A stretch of DNA of 38,838 bases, from IMG/VR virus record IMGVR_UViG_3300030494_000108, positions 1 through 38,838 of that record, one strand, 5' to 3'. The translations under genes were made by a program, and so were the position numbers. Source of the stretch: a virus. Below the pieces are notes generated by a model. The model searched no databases, was not told the DNA's origin, and saw only the letters and a program-made list of their open reading frames with translations. This document shows, piece after piece, positions 1 to 8,673 of the stretch (within the stretch, counting starts at the first letter, position 1; each line of letters begins with the position of its first letter).

Positions 1-513
1 ATGAGGAAACGGAGTAGATTGCCGGAGATTGCGGATTTGCCAAGGATGAGCGCGCCCCAGTTACAGGCCGTGCACAAGGAATTGTTCGGCGCGGAGCATC
101 CGATTGCGAACTGTCAGCACCTCCGACGAAAGATCGCCTGGCACTTGCAGGCGCTGAAAGATGGCGGACTTCCGGAGTCGGTTCGGCAATACGCTATCGC
201 CATAGCCCGCGGAACAGAATTGCGATTGCGCATCTCAGAGAACGCAGCCCGGCGATTGGCCCAGGTCCCGCTGGAGCAGACCGTGACAACGACGGTCATA
301 CAGACGCGGGACGCGCGCCTTCCAATGCCAGGGAGCTTGATCGTAAAGAAGTACAAGGCAAAAACCGTCGTGGTGAAGGTCCTCAATGAGGGATTCGAAT
401 ACGATAGCCGGCGATTTGCCTCGCTCAGTGCGATCGCCGGCGAAATAACCGGCACACGCTGGAATGGCTTCGCGTTCTTTGGGTTGGAGAAGGAGGCGCG
501 TCGTGCGCGGTGA
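1..513 (+). CDS. DUF2924 family protein, recombinase-associated
   Basis: A basic protein of 170 residues that matches the DUF2924 pattern: an N-terminal helical part and a C-terminal part with R-D-A-R-L-P-x-P-G (about 103-111), a Lys-rich strand and a closing T-G-T-R-W-N-G-F-x-F-F-G-L segment (about 150-162). DUF2924 proteins typically lie directly upstream of large serine recombinases in phages and integrative elements; the molecular role is not established, and DNA binding or an accessory role in integration is only an inference from the context. The gene overlaps the start of the recombinase. The ATG is the first base of the window, so no ribosome binding site can be seen and a start further upstream is possible. 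Confidence 0.85.
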   Translation: MRKRSRLPEIADLPRMSAPQLQAVHKELFGAEHPIANCQHLRRKIAWHLQALKDGGLPESVRQYAIAIARGTELRLRISENAARRLAQVPLEQTVTTTVIQTRDARLPMPGSLIVKKYKAKTVVVKVLNEGFEYDSRRFASLSAIAGEITGTRWNGFAFFGLEKEARRAR

Positions 514-2122
514 CAAGAAGCCGAAGGACAAAGGAAACGGCTTTCGGACGCCGGCGGGTGTTCGGTGCGGGATCTACACGCGCAAATCGACGGATGAAGG
601 CCTCGACCAGACTTTCAACACTCTCGACGCCCAGCGCGAGGCTGCGGAGTCGTTCATCAACAGCCAGCGTCAGGAAGGGTGGCTGGCGTTGGCGCAGAAG
701 TACGACGACGGCGGCTATACCGGAGCCAACATGGAGCGCCCGGCACTGAAGCGACTCCTCGCCGATGTGCAATCCGGCACCGTGAACTGCGTTGTGGTTT
801 ACAAAGTCGACCGACTATCGAGATCGCTTCTCGATTTCGCGCGGATCATGGAGATCCTCGACAAGCATGGCGCGACATTCGTGTCGGTTACGCAGCAGTT
901 CAATACGACCAGTTCCATGGGCCGCCTGACCCTGAACATCCTGCTCTCGTTCGCCCAGTTTGAGCGGGAGATGATCTCTGAAAGGACCCGCGACAAGATG
1001 GGCGCCGCGCGGCGCAGAGGTAAGTGGGTTGGTGGCAATCCTGTGATCGGCTATGACGTCGCTCCGAAAGGTGGCTCCCTGGTTGTGAATCAGGAGGAGG
1101 CGCAGCGAGTACGGGAGATCTTCGCGCTTTACCTTGAGCTCGGATCACTGATTCCGGTGGTGGAGGAACTCGACCGCCGCGGATGGTGCATGAAAGCCTG
1201 GACAACGCGCGAAGGTCGAGAGGCGGGTGGGAAGCCGATCGCAAAAAATGGCCTCTACAACTTGCTCACGAACATGATCTACGTGGGCAAGGTCGACTAC
1301 GGCGGCCAGGTTTACGAGGGCGAACACGACCGCATTGTTGATGACGAAACCTGGAATAAGGTCCAGAGTGCCCTCAACCGGAATGGACGTCGCGGCGGCC
1401 GCAACATTGGCAACAAGTACGCCGCGCTGCTCAAAGGACTTGTGCGTTGTGCTAGCTGCGACGTCGGCATGATTCACACCTACGTCAACAAGAAGGATCG
1501 GCTCTATCGCTACTACGTGTGCGTGAAAGCACACCAGCGTGGCTGGAGCCAGTGCGAGACGCGGTCCGTGTCGGCTCCCGCGCTTGAGAACGCGGTCGTG
1601 GAGCAACTCCGAGGCATTGGGAACAACCCCACCATGCTGCGCGAGGTCCTGAGACAGCTTGCCGAGAACCGGCACAAAGAGTCGGCAGAAATCGACATTG
1701 AAAAGACGGACATTGACAAGGAACTGCAGAACATCGCGCAGGAGATGAAGGAGACCATCGCGGCGGCCGGCTCCCGCGGTTCGACAGGCGATATCGCCAC
1801 CAGCCGTCTAGCCGAACTCCAGGATCGAGTGTCCCGCCTAAGTAGCAGGTGGGCCGACCTTCGCCAGCAACTGGCCGCGATCGAAGCAGAAGGCGTCGAT
1901 GCCCAGGATGTCGAAGTAGCGCTCCATGGCTTTGATCCGCTTTGGGAGCAGTTGTCTACCTGGGAGCAGGAACGATTCATCCGGTCGCTGGTTGAGCACG
2001 TCCGTTATGACGGAAAGACCGGGACGGTGACCCTTGGTTTTCGTTCACGGGGAATCAAAGAACTTTGCGGTTGTGCGCCAGCCCTGACGGAGAAGCATGA
2101 GTATGCCAAACAGCACCGTTGA
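503..2122 (+). CDS. Large serine recombinase (integrase)
   Basis: A site-specific DNA recombinase that should integrate and excise the element through a phosphoserine DNA intermediate. The resolvase domain starts with I-Y-T-R-K-S-T, whose Ser (residue 29 from this start) is the predicted nucleophile, and contains the conserved Y-K-V-D-R-L-S-R-S and Q-F-E-R-E-M-I-S-E-R-T-R-D blocks. A recombinase domain follows, then a zinc ribbon (C-x2-C in V-R-C-A-S-C-D, later Cys at Y-Y-V-C and S-Q-C), then a coiled coil, as in the family. An ATG at 464 is in frame, but the GTG at 503 has AGGAGG six bases upstream (491-496) and gives the usual short N terminus, so 503 is preferred. It overlaps the DUF2924 gene by 11 bases. 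The gene is intact. Confidence 0.93.
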   Translation: MRGDKKPKDKGNGFRTPAGVRCGIYTRKSTDEGLDQTFNTLDAQREAAESFINSQRQEGWLALAQKYDDGGYTGANMERPALKRLLADVQSGTVNCVVVYKVDRLSRSLLDFARIMEILDKHGATFVSVTQQFNTTSSMGRLTLNILLSFAQFEREMISERTRDKMGAARRRGKWVGGNPVIGYDVAPKGGSLVVNQEEAQRVREIFALYLELGSLIPVVEELDRRGWCMKAWTTREGREAGGKPIAKNGLYNLLTNMIYVGKVDYGGQVYEGEHDRIVDDETWNKVQSALNRNGRRGGRNIGNKYAALLKGLVRCASCDVGMIHTYVNKKDRLYRYYVCVKAHQRGWSQCETRSVSAPALENAVVEQLRGIGNNPTMLREVLRQLAENRHKESAEIDIEKTDIDKELQNIAQEMKETIAAAGSRGSTGDIATSRLAELQDRVSRLSSRWADLRQQLAAIEAEGVDAQDVEVALHGFDPLWEQLSTWEQERFIRSLVEHVRYDGKTGTVTLGFRSRGIKELCGCAPALTEKHEYAKQHR

Positions 2123-2510
2123 GATTCAGTTCCGCTTGCACGCTACAGGACGGCCGCCAGGGAGAACGGGACCGCCGGATGCGCCAGCTTCCCGAAATGG
2201 GCATCTGCCCCGGGTCACGCAGGTCCTGGCGCTGGCTATTCAGTTCCAGGACATGATCCAGCGGGGTGAGGCCCGAGATTACGCGGACTTGGCCCGGCTT
2301 GGCTGTGTCACCAGGGAGCGGATGAGCCAGATTATGGAACTGGTCTGGCTGGCACCCGAAATCCAGCGAGAGATCCTGGAATTCCCACCGACAGGGGGCG
2401 CACGATTTCCCATCAGCGAGGTTGCTGTGCGACGGCTCGTGAGTGACTTGTCGTGGGAAGAGCAGCAGCGCCGGTGGCACGAGCTTAAACAAATCCATCA
2501 TCTGTTGTAA
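2097..2510 (+). CDS. Small HTH protein downstream of the recombinase
   Basis: A protein of 137 residues. The first 40 residues are Pro/Arg-rich and look disordered. Residues about 60-95 read as a helix-turn-helix (D-Y-A-D-L-A-R-L-G-C-V-T, then R-M-S-Q-I-M) of the ParB/KorB type, followed by A-P-E-I-Q-R-E-I-L, a pattern common in small proteins encoded just after serine recombinases. It overlaps the recombinase gene by 26 bases with GGAG just upstream, so it is translationally coupled. A DNA-binding accessory role in recombination is an inference from position. The 155 bases that follow hold no gene that I can see. Confidence 0.7.
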   Translation: MSMPNSTVEIQFRLHATGRPPGRTGPPDAPASRNGHLPRVTQVLALAIQFQDMIQRGEARDYADLARLGCVTRERMSQIMELVWLAPEIQREILEFPPTGGARFPISEVAVRRLVSDLSWEEQQRRWHELKQIHHLL

Positions 2511-2665
2511 ATTGCGCTTTCTGCCAAGTTTTCCAGCGCCGACCGCGATCAAACCACCGGTCTGAAGTTCTGCTTCACTGTACAATTGGAACAAGTCGCT
2601 CTGGGTTAACATCCGTAGCGGGAGCATCAACATCAAATCGAGAGCACAGAGGGTACGACAACACA

Positions 2666-3421
2666 ATGCGGACATTATCAGAGTCAGAGATGATCGCCTT
2701 AGATAGGCGTAAATTCGCACTGTTGGTAGCGCGGGACATCGAGCGGACCCAGTCTCAGCCCGTCAATCTGTCGGTTATCCAAAGCGGCAAACACCAAGCG
2801 GAGTCCCAGGTGGGATACCTTGAAGGGTTGTTGGAGGTTGCGACTCCGGAGCAAAGGCCCGCTTTGGAAGCCGACATCGCCCGCTACAGGGCTCTATCGG
2901 CCCGATGCGCTACGGAATTGGCCACGCGCCGTGACGAGTTGAACGTTCAGCAAGTTCCGCCAAAAACACAGGGACCGAATAAGCCCCACTCCATACCAAC
3001 AGCCAGGAACTTGGTTGATCCTGAGACTCCGGCGGTACCCGAAACTCCAGGGCTGACGGCAGCTGCTTTGATGCCGTCCGGCGAGGGTGGCTCGCGCCAT
3101 CCGAATAGTCCGACGTCTCATTTGGAACACCAAGCCGCTCCGGTGGTCGCGGAAGTAGGCCGCGCCAGCGGAAGAGGCCCGCAGCCCAGGGATCTCAGGG
3201 CGAACCGTCTCGCGATCCTAAAGGCTTTCAAACGGAAAGAGAAGCTTGATGGAATGGACGCTGTCTCTCGGCGCCTTCAATGTTCTAGGACTCAGCTCTA
3301 TGGGATGGTCAGAGGGGACACGCATCGGTATAACGACGACCGATTAGACGCTGTGCTGGGCAAATTGGAATGTACCCGTGCACATTGGGACAATAAGTCC
3401 CCTCTGACTTCAGGCGCATAA
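2666..3421 (+). CDS. Unknown protein with possible C-terminal DNA-binding segment
   Basis: I do not recognise this 251-residue protein. Residues about 1-90 are predicted helical (R-x-A-L-S-A-R-C-A-T-E-L, possible coiled coil). About 90-180 is a Pro/Ser/Gly-rich linker. Residues 185-245 form a basic helical domain (A-I-L-K-A-F-K-R-K-E-K-L, then D-A-V-S-R-R-L-Q-C-S-R-T-Q-L-Y-G-M-V-R) that looks like a helix-turn-helix, with the Q-C-S-R-T-Q-L-Y part as recognition helix. It lies between the integration module and an AlpA-like regulator, where phage repressors often sit, so a regulator is possible but unproven. Confidence 0.6.
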   Translation: MRTLSESEMIALDRRKFALLVARDIERTQSQPVNLSVIQSGKHQAESQVGYLEGLLEVATPEQRPALEADIARYRALSARCATELATRRDELNVQQVPPKTQGPNKPHSIPTARNLVDPETPAVPETPGLTAAALMPSGEGGSRHPNSPTSHLEHQAAPVVAEVGRASGRGPQPRDLRANRLAILKAFKRKEKLDGMDAVSRRLQCSRTQLYGMVRGDTHRYNDDRLDAVLGKLECTRAHWDNKSPLTSGA

Positions 3422-3458
3422 TCTCCACACTTTCTCCACTTTTCTCCTCGTTCTCCAC
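3422..3458 (+). repeat. Four helically phased TCTCCAC repeats
   Basis: The heptamer TCTCCAC occurs at 3422, 3433 and 3452, with TCTCCTC at 3443. Start-to-start spacings are 11, 10 and 9 bases, about one helical turn each. The array fills the gap just before the AlpA-like gene. Such phased direct repeats could be a binding site for a regulator or replication initiator; no function is shown by the sequence. Confidence 0.5.
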
Positions 3459-3500
3459 ATTAGTGTCGGATTAGCAAGTGATCCCAGTGGAGACGAACGA

Positions 3501-3752
3501 GTGCACTGCCAGACAAGCCAATCTAACGAAAGTGATCACGATCTACTGACGGAAGTCGAGGCCCGTGAGCAGGAGCTGCCGATGTCGCTGGCTTGGTTCC
3601 GGCGAAAGCGGGTACACGGTGGCGGGCCGCCATTCATTCGGGTCTCGAATCGCATTTTCTATCGGCGTGGCGAATTGCGGCGATGGATCGCCGAGCGGGC
3701 TGCTCCCGTAGCCGCACCGCTCCTGGCAGACCGGGCTGGAGTGAGGAACTGA
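3501..3752 (+). CDS. AlpA/excisionase-like DNA-binding protein
   Basis: A small basic protein of 83 residues with a winged-helix excisionase pattern: P-M-S-L-A-W-F-R-R-K-R (helix), then G-G-G-P-P-F-I-R-V-S-N-R-I-F-Y (wing) and R-R-G-E-L-R-R-W-I-A-E-R (closing helix). Members of this MerR/AlpA-like group act as excisionases or transcription activators of phage and island genes. The GTG start has GGAG about eight bases upstream (3489-3492). The TCTCCAC array lies immediately upstream, and the next gene starts three bases after the stop. Confidence 0.75.
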   Translation: MHCQTSQSNESDHDLLTEVEAREQELPMSLAWFRRKRVHGGGPPFIRVSNRIFYRRGELRRWIAERAAPVAAPLLADRAGVRN

Positions 3753-3755
3753 CAC

Positions 3756-4100
3756 ATGGCCGCACTTGGGCGATTTACCCAACTTTCGGCTCCTCGGCAG
3801 GCCTTGGTCCGGCTATTTCAATCGGTGAACTTCGGCCATGTCCTTGGTATAGCCATTCAGAATGGCGATCCTGTTTTTCATCCCAAACCCATTGTGTTGC
3901 TCGATGTAAAGCTCGATGTGGACGAAGGCGAGAGGCAGGAGGCGGACCTGCCCGATTTCACCCTCCGAGATGAAGTACTCCGGCTGATGGCGCGCTTGGA
4001 TCAACTCAAGAACGGAAGGATTGAGCGCATCGACGTTCGATCCGGTGTCCCGCGCCGCGTCGTCATCGAGCGTCGCCTCACGGAGGCGCCGCTATGCTGA
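3756..4100 (+). CDS. Hypothetical protein of the early operon
   Basis: An unrecognised 114-residue protein of mixed alpha/beta character, with no membrane segment or signal peptide. Visible blocks are F-G-H-V-L-G-I-A-I-Q-N-G-D-P-V-F and, at the C terminus, a basic strand pair (R-I-E-R-I-D-V-R-S-G-V-P-R-R-V-V-I-E-R). It has a GAGG ribosome binding site about nine bases before its ATG, starts three bases after the AlpA-like gene and overlaps the sigma-like gene by seven bases, so it belongs to the same operon. Confidence 0.65.
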   Translation: MAALGRFTQLSAPRQALVRLFQSVNFGHVLGIAIQNGDPVFHPKPIVLLDVKLDVDEGERQEADLPDFTLRDEVLRLMARLDQLKNGRIERIDVRSGVPRRVVIERRLTEAPLC

Positions 4101-4642
4101 CCTTCGACCCCTACATTCTCCAGCAGGCCTCCTGTCGCGCCAGCCTGTTGGTCACCACTGCCGGCTTCAGATCGGACGACTGGGAAGATCTGCGGCAGGA
4201 AATGGTCCTCGACTGCCTGCGCCGTTCCCCGAAATTCGATCCCTCGCGCGGTGATTGGCAAGGTTTTGTCCGAGGCGTCGTTAGAAACCACGCCACGGTG
4301 CTGGTCACACGAAGGCATCGGCGCGTGCAACGGGAAGTTCTCGCCGAAGACTTATCGCGCCAAGAGCCGGGAACGGCGAACGACCCAGCCGATCCGCTCG
4401 GTGCCGGCCACAAACACGAGATTGAAGCTGAGCTTCAGATGAGCATTGACGTGCAACGCGTGCTCAATGGGCTGCCTCCCCAGTTGCAGAACTTGGCGCT
4501 TCTGTTGAGCGAGTTGCCTATGCTCGAGGCCGGCGCAAAGACTGGCAAATCACGGTCGCGCGTTTATCAGATGACTCGGCAATTGAGGGATGCTTTTATT
4601 CGGGCCGGATTTCAGCCTTCTGTTCGAGGAAGTCGGCAGTGA
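4094..4642 (+). CDS. Sigma-70/ECF-like sigma factor
   Basis: A protein of 182 residues with the two-domain layout of small sigma factors. Region 2-like: D-D-W-E-D-L-R-Q-E-M-V-L-D-C-L, then P-S-R-G-D-W-Q-G-F-V-R-G-V-V-R-N-H-A (about 28-70). Region 4-like: V-Q-R-V-L-N-G-L-P-P-Q-L-Q-N-L-A-L-L-L-S followed by G-K-S-R-S-R-V-Y-Q-M-T-R-Q-L (about 125-170), which reads as the -35 recognition helix-turn-helix. It may direct transcription of element genes. GGAGG lies seven bases before the ATG, and the gene overlaps its upstream neighbour. The assignment to a precise sigma group is uncertain. Confidence 0.7.
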   Translation: MLTFDPYILQQASCRASLLVTTAGFRSDDWEDLRQEMVLDCLRRSPKFDPSRGDWQGFVRGVVRNHATVLVTRRHRRVQREVLAEDLSRQEPGTANDPADPLGAGHKHEIEAELQMSIDVQRVLNGLPPQLQNLALLLSELPMLEAGAKTGKSRSRVYQMTRQLRDAFIRAGFQPSVRGSRQ

Positions 4643-4684
4643 AACGATGAAGCCGTTCTCACACCGAGGACCCGAGGCGCCGCC

Positions 4685-7375
4685 ATGAGCACATCTGATC
4701 CGCGTGTTGCCGCGCGCATGGCCGCTCGCTTCCTACGAAGCGTGTTTGGCGGCCAAGAGACCGGCCTCATTGCTCTCTTCAACAAGCCGAGCAAGCGCTC
4801 GACCTTCGTACTACTCAACGACCAGGATTGGTACACAGAAGCGGCGAACAATGCGATACTCGCGCGCGAGAAGGAAAACGTCTACTTCGCCATTGGCGTG
4901 CAGGGTCAACAACCCCATAGGGGCCGCGGAAAGCAGGCAGGTGTCATAGCACTGCCTGGGCTTTGGGCTGACATCGATGTGCTAGGGCCAAATCATGCCG
5001 CAACGAATCTGCCTCCGTCCCTGGACGATGCCTGGAGTGTTGTTCGGGCGATACCGTTCAATCCCACCGTCGCAGTCTATTCTGGCGGTGGTATTCAGCT
5101 TCATTGGCTGTTTCGGGAGCCGATGGAAACGGTCACGGAGAACGACAGATCTGCAGCGAAGCGGCTCTCAAAGGGCTTTCAGGGGCTCCTGGGCAGCATC
5201 GCCGCACGAAGTGGCTGGAGTATCGACAACACCGCCGACCTCTGTCGCCTCTTGCGCGTTCCCGGCACGTACAACCGAAAGCAGGAAACTCCGACTCTCG
5301 TCCAGTATGAAGTGATCAATAGGGGCCAACGCTACAACCCGTCGGAGTTCGAGGAGCTTGTCGAGTTGGAGACCGACCCAGAGCTCAAGGCGCACGTCCA
5401 GGGCGCAGCACCCGAAAGCCCGAGCGGGGAGTTCTTTCGTGTACTGGCGGGCTGCCCCTGGATGCAACACTGCAAAGACGATGCCGCCAAGCTGCCGGAA
5501 CCCGAGTGGTATCGCATGCTTTCCATCGTGGCGCGGTGCCGAGACGGCAACCAGATCGCCCATGATATGAGCAAGGCGTATCCAAAGTACACCGCCGCAG
5601 AGACCGAAGAGAAACTGCGCCAGACTCGGGGCGCGGCGGGGCCATCCACCTGCGCATTCATCGAAAACGAATTGGGCCAAGCGCAATACTGTAGACGATG
5701 CAAGCACCACGGCAAAATCAAGAGCCCCATCGTGCTGGGGATGCCCAAGCGCGCGAGGCCATCCGCCGACAACAAATCTGAAGCACAGGGGCATACCGCT
5801 GATGGCGGTAGGTTCCCGAATATCCAGACCACAGATCGGCAATTGCGTGATATCAGTCGCGACGCGCTGGGCGCGTTGAGGCTCTTCAACAATCCGCCCT
5901 CTTTGTTCGTGCGGGCTGGCAAGTTGGTGTGTGTCACCGAGGAGGAAACCGGACGGCATGTCATCACCGAGGTGTCCGACCGGATTCTCCGGAACCGGCT
6001 CACCAGGTCCGCAGATTTCTACGAGGTCGGACAGAAGAACGTCCGGAATTGCGCGCCGCCTATGGACGTGGTCATGGACATCTCGGCGATGCCGCCGATC
6101 GAATGGGCATTCCCGCCGCTGCAGGGCACTATCGAGTCTCCGGCTCTCCGCGAAGATGGAACGCTGATTACGTTGCCGGGGTACGATGAGGCGAGCAGAC
6201 TGTACTACGCGCCCGACCCAGCGTTGAACCTCCCCGAGATCACCGAGCAGCCGACCACGGATCACATTGAAGTGGCGATCGAACTGGTCACGGACATTAT
6301 TCGGGAGTTCCCTTTTGTGGATGTAGCCAGCCGCACAAATGCGATTGCCTCGATGCTGACGCCGGTTTGCCGGCCTGCCATCAAGGGTCCTACGCCCCTG
6401 GCACTCTTTGATGCGACCGCTCAGGGCACGGGGAAGACTCTCCTTTCCGAAGTCGTATCGCTAATCGTAAGCGGCCGCGAGGGCCCACTATTCTCCGCCC
6501 CGCGGGAAGCGGAAGAATGGCGCAAGCAATTGACTTCGGTCCTCCGTGACGGATCAGCCATCGTCATTCTTGACAACCTGAAGTATCGTCTTGACTCCGC
6601 TGACCTGTGTAAGGCGCTTACGGCGACGATCCACGGCGATCGTATTCTCGGCCAATCACAGACGATCACCTCGCCGGTCCGGTGCACCTGGATCGCCACC
6701 GGCAACAATATCCAACTGGGTGGCGACATGCCGAGGCGCTGCTATTGGGTGCGGATGGACGCCAGGTGCCCGAGGCCGTTTGAACGGACTGGGTTCCGGC
6801 ATAAGCGGCTGAAGCAATACGTGCTCGCTCATCGGGGCGAACTCCTCGCCGCGCTGCTGACGCTAGCCCGTGCTTGGTTTGTCGCCGGCCGCCCGCAGCC
6901 GGATGTGATACCCGTAGGGAGTTTTGAAGACTGGACAACGATCATCGGCGGCATATTGCAGCACGCCGGTGTTGAAGGGTTTCTGGCGAACTCCTCTCAG
7001 CTCTATCAGCAAGCCGATGCAGAGTCGATTCAGTGGGAGGCTTTTCTCAAGACCCTCGATGGCGTGTTTTATAGCGAGCCCTTTACCGTGGCCCAAGTCT
7101 GGGAACAAATGAACGCAAAAACGTACGACGCGGATACTCGCAAAACTGTGCCAACACAGCACGCCGACGAGTTGCGTGCCGCGCTTCCGGACTTCATCGC
7201 ACAAGCGATGGATCGCGAGGGCTTCTTCAAACAGCGGCTTGGCTTCGCTTTTCGCGAGCGCGTTGGACAGCGCTACGGCGATACAGAATTTCGGATCGAG
7301 CGTCACGCCGACGATCTACACGGGAAGGTTGCCCGCTGGAAAGTGATCACGAACCTCGGTGAACCTCACCCTTGA
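4685..7375 (+). CDS. Primase-helicase replication protein
   Basis: A protein of 896 residues with an archaeo-eukaryotic-type primase half and a helicase half. Primase signs: W-A-D-I-D-V at about 95 (metal-binding Asp pair) and S-G-G-G-I-Q-L-H-W at about 133, followed by the R-V-P-G-T-Y-N-R-K block. A Cys-rich segment near 320-342 (C-A-F, then Y-C-R-R-C-K-H-H) may be a zinc ribbon. The helicase has a Walker A motif Q-G-T-G-K-T at about 580 and a Walker B-like I-V-I-L-D-N-L at about 625, then A-T-G-N-N as a sensor. Such fusions initiate and unwind replication of phages and integrative elements. The gene is uninterrupted and closes the early operon. Confidence 0.82.
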   Translation: MSTSDPRVAARMAARFLRSVFGGQETGLIALFNKPSKRSTFVLLNDQDWYTEAANNAILAREKENVYFAIGVQGQQPHRGRGKQAGVIALPGLWADIDVLGPNHAATNLPPSLDDAWSVVRAIPFNPTVAVYSGGGIQLHWLFREPMETVTENDRSAAKRLSKGFQGLLGSIAARSGWSIDNTADLCRLLRVPGTYNRKQETPTLVQYEVINRGQRYNPSEFEELVELETDPELKAHVQGAAPESPSGEFFRVLAGCPWMQHCKDDAAKLPEPEWYRMLSIVARCRDGNQIAHDMSKAYPKYTAAETEEKLRQTRGAAGPSTCAFIENELGQAQYCRRCKHHGKIKSPIVLGMPKRARPSADNKSEAQGHTADGGRFPNIQTTDRQLRDISRDALGALRLFNNPPSLFVRAGKLVCVTEEETGRHVITEVSDRILRNRLTRSADFYEVGQKNVRNCAPPMDVVMDISAMPPIEWAFPPLQGTIESPALREDGTLITLPGYDEASRLYYAPDPALNLPEITEQPTTDHIEVAIELVTDIIREFPFVDVASRTNAIASMLTPVCRPAIKGPTPLALFDATAQGTGKTLLSEVVSLIVSGREGPLFSAPREAEEWRKQLTSVLRDGSAIVILDNLKYRLDSADLCKALTATIHGDRILGQSQTITSPVRCTWIATGNNIQLGGDMPRRCYWVRMDARCPRPFERTGFRHKRLKQYVLAHRGELLAALLTLARAWFVAGRPQPDVIPVGSFEDWTTIIGGILQHAGVEGFLANSSQLYQQADAESIQWEAFLKTLDGVFYSEPFTVAQVWEQMNAKTYDADTRKTVPTQHADELRAALPDFIAQAMDREGFFKQRLGFAFRERVGQRYGDTEFRIERHADDLHGKVARWKVITNLGEPHP

Positions 7376-7380
7376 TTGCC

Positions 7381-7614
7381 TCAGATTCTAGGTGTCCAGC
7401 GCTCCTTCCAGTCGGCACCTATCAACCATTCGAGTGCCGAGAACGTCCTGCTTAGCAGGCCACTCGAAGTCCTCCACAAGATTATTGCCATACTTACGTT
7501 CGATACGCTGAGCCGCTATCCTGGCTTGCTCCAAGAGGCGCTTCTGCGGTAAGCGGTTCCCCCCTTCTTGATCCTATAGAGCCAGTTCTGGTGGCGGTTC
7601 CACCAAACTTTTCC
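7381..7614 (-). pseudogene. Broken small conserved-type protein gene
   Basis: Read on the minus strand, this stretch gives a coherent protein only if two frameshifts are repaired. W-N-R-H-Q-N-W-L-Y-R-I-K-K-G runs into N-R-L-P-Q-K-R-L-L-E-Q-A-R-I across a run of six G (7557-7562 region, one base short of the frame), then I-E-R-K-Y-G-N-N-L-V-E-D-F-E-W shifts into F-S-A-L-E-W-L-I-G-A-D-W and stops at 7381. The second half recalls a widespread family of short unknown proteins ending in F-E-W-G-x-L-x-x-K-L-S-A-L-R-W-V-L-G. No start codon is left. The remaining 254 bases up to the next gene show no feature I can support. Confidence 0.4.
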
Positions 7615-7868
7615 CTAAGACTACATTGATCCACAATCCTCTCGGATCGAATCGCTGACCGATGAAAAACGCAACTGAAATGGCAAGCGCGCAGAGTAGG
7701 ACAAGATAAAGATCAGGCGGCTAAATTCACGGCTCGCGATATTGTGTCGGCACTGGATACGAGGACTAGCGACTGCCGGTCTGCGTGATATTCTGAGGCA
7801 GAGGCTATGCATAGCCGGCTGGATCGGCCGAGCGATTTCGGTCGTCCATCCGGGTATCGGCATCGGCC

Positions 7869-8645
7869 GTGACGACAGTGGCAGCTAACCGATTCGAGCT
7901 TCTCGCCACGTGGTATCTCCGATTCAACGGCTATTTCACCACCGCCGACTTCACTGTTCATCCTGATTTTCGAAACCGTCCCGGCGGGACCGATGCGGAC
8001 ATCATCGCTGTCCGGTTTCCCCACTCAGTGGAAAACCAAAGGCGCTTCAGTTTCCAGCGCGACACTACTTTGATACGCTCGGATCGAATTGACTTCCTCA
8101 TCTGCGAAGTTAAGTCACGCCGTTGTGATCTGAACCAGAACTCCTGGCGCAACCGAGAGCGAAGGAACGTCGAGTACACGGTCCGGTGGATGGGTTTCGA
8201 GCGAGACGATACCCGTATCCATGAGATCGCAGATGAAGTTTACAGATTCGGTGCCCGTGACCTGCTCGAAGAAGAGATTTGCATCCGATTCGTCTGCTTT
8301 GGGAGCGAATCGAATCCTGAACTCAGCTCCGCACTGCCCGGAGTTCAGCAGATCCTCCATGAGCACGTAATCGGATACCTGAAGGATCGATTCTCGACGG
8401 AGTGCTACCAGATAACCCGAGACAACTGGGATGAGGACATCATCGAGTTCGCCGAACTATGCAAAACGCGGTCCATCCCAGAACTTCTTGCATGGGCGAG
8501 AGAAGAAGACGTTCAGAGGCGACAACCCGTGGAACAGCAGATTCGGCAACGGGCGTATGAACTCTACTTGCAGCGACAATCCGGCGATGAACTTGCTGAC
8601 TGGCTGCAAGCCGAAAGTGAAATTCGGTCCACGAAGAGTGGGTAG
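7869..8645 (+). CDS. PD-(D/E)XK nuclease-like protein with C-terminal DUF2934
   Basis: A protein of 258 residues. E10 in N-R-F-E-L-L-A, D44 in G-G-T-D-A-D-I-I and E80-V-K82 in F-L-I-C-E-V-K-S fit the E-D-ExK pattern of restriction-type nucleases, so DNA or RNA cleavage is the likely role. Residues 221-252 (I-R-Q-R-A-Y-E-L-Y, then L-A-D-W-L-Q-A-E-S-E-I) match DUF2934, a short helical motif usually found as a tiny stand-alone protein. The GTG start is the first in frame; a second GTG lies three codons on. It stands between the replication and packaging modules beside another nuclease-like gene and is intact, which suggests a defence cargo gene. Confidence 0.65.
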   Translation: MTTVAANRFELLATWYLRFNGYFTTADFTVHPDFRNRPGGTDADIIAVRFPHSVENQRRFSFQRDTTLIRSDRIDFLICEVKSRRCDLNQNSWRNRERRNVEYTVRWMGFERDDTRIHEIADEVYRFGARDLLEEEICIRFVCFGSESNPELSSALPGVQQILHEHVIGYLKDRFSTECYQITRDNWDEDIIEFAELCKTRSIPELLAWAREEDVQRRQPVEQQIRQRAYELYLQRQSGDELADWLQAESEIRSTKSG

Positions 8646-8673
8646 GCGACGTTAGCTTACCTCAACCGAAACC

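Noticed and set aside
5168-6265. Long minus-strand frame of 365 codons within the primase-helicase region
   Set aside because: It lies wholly opposite a gene with clear primase and helicase motifs; its Arg/Val-rich composition is that of an antisense shadow in GC-rich DNA.
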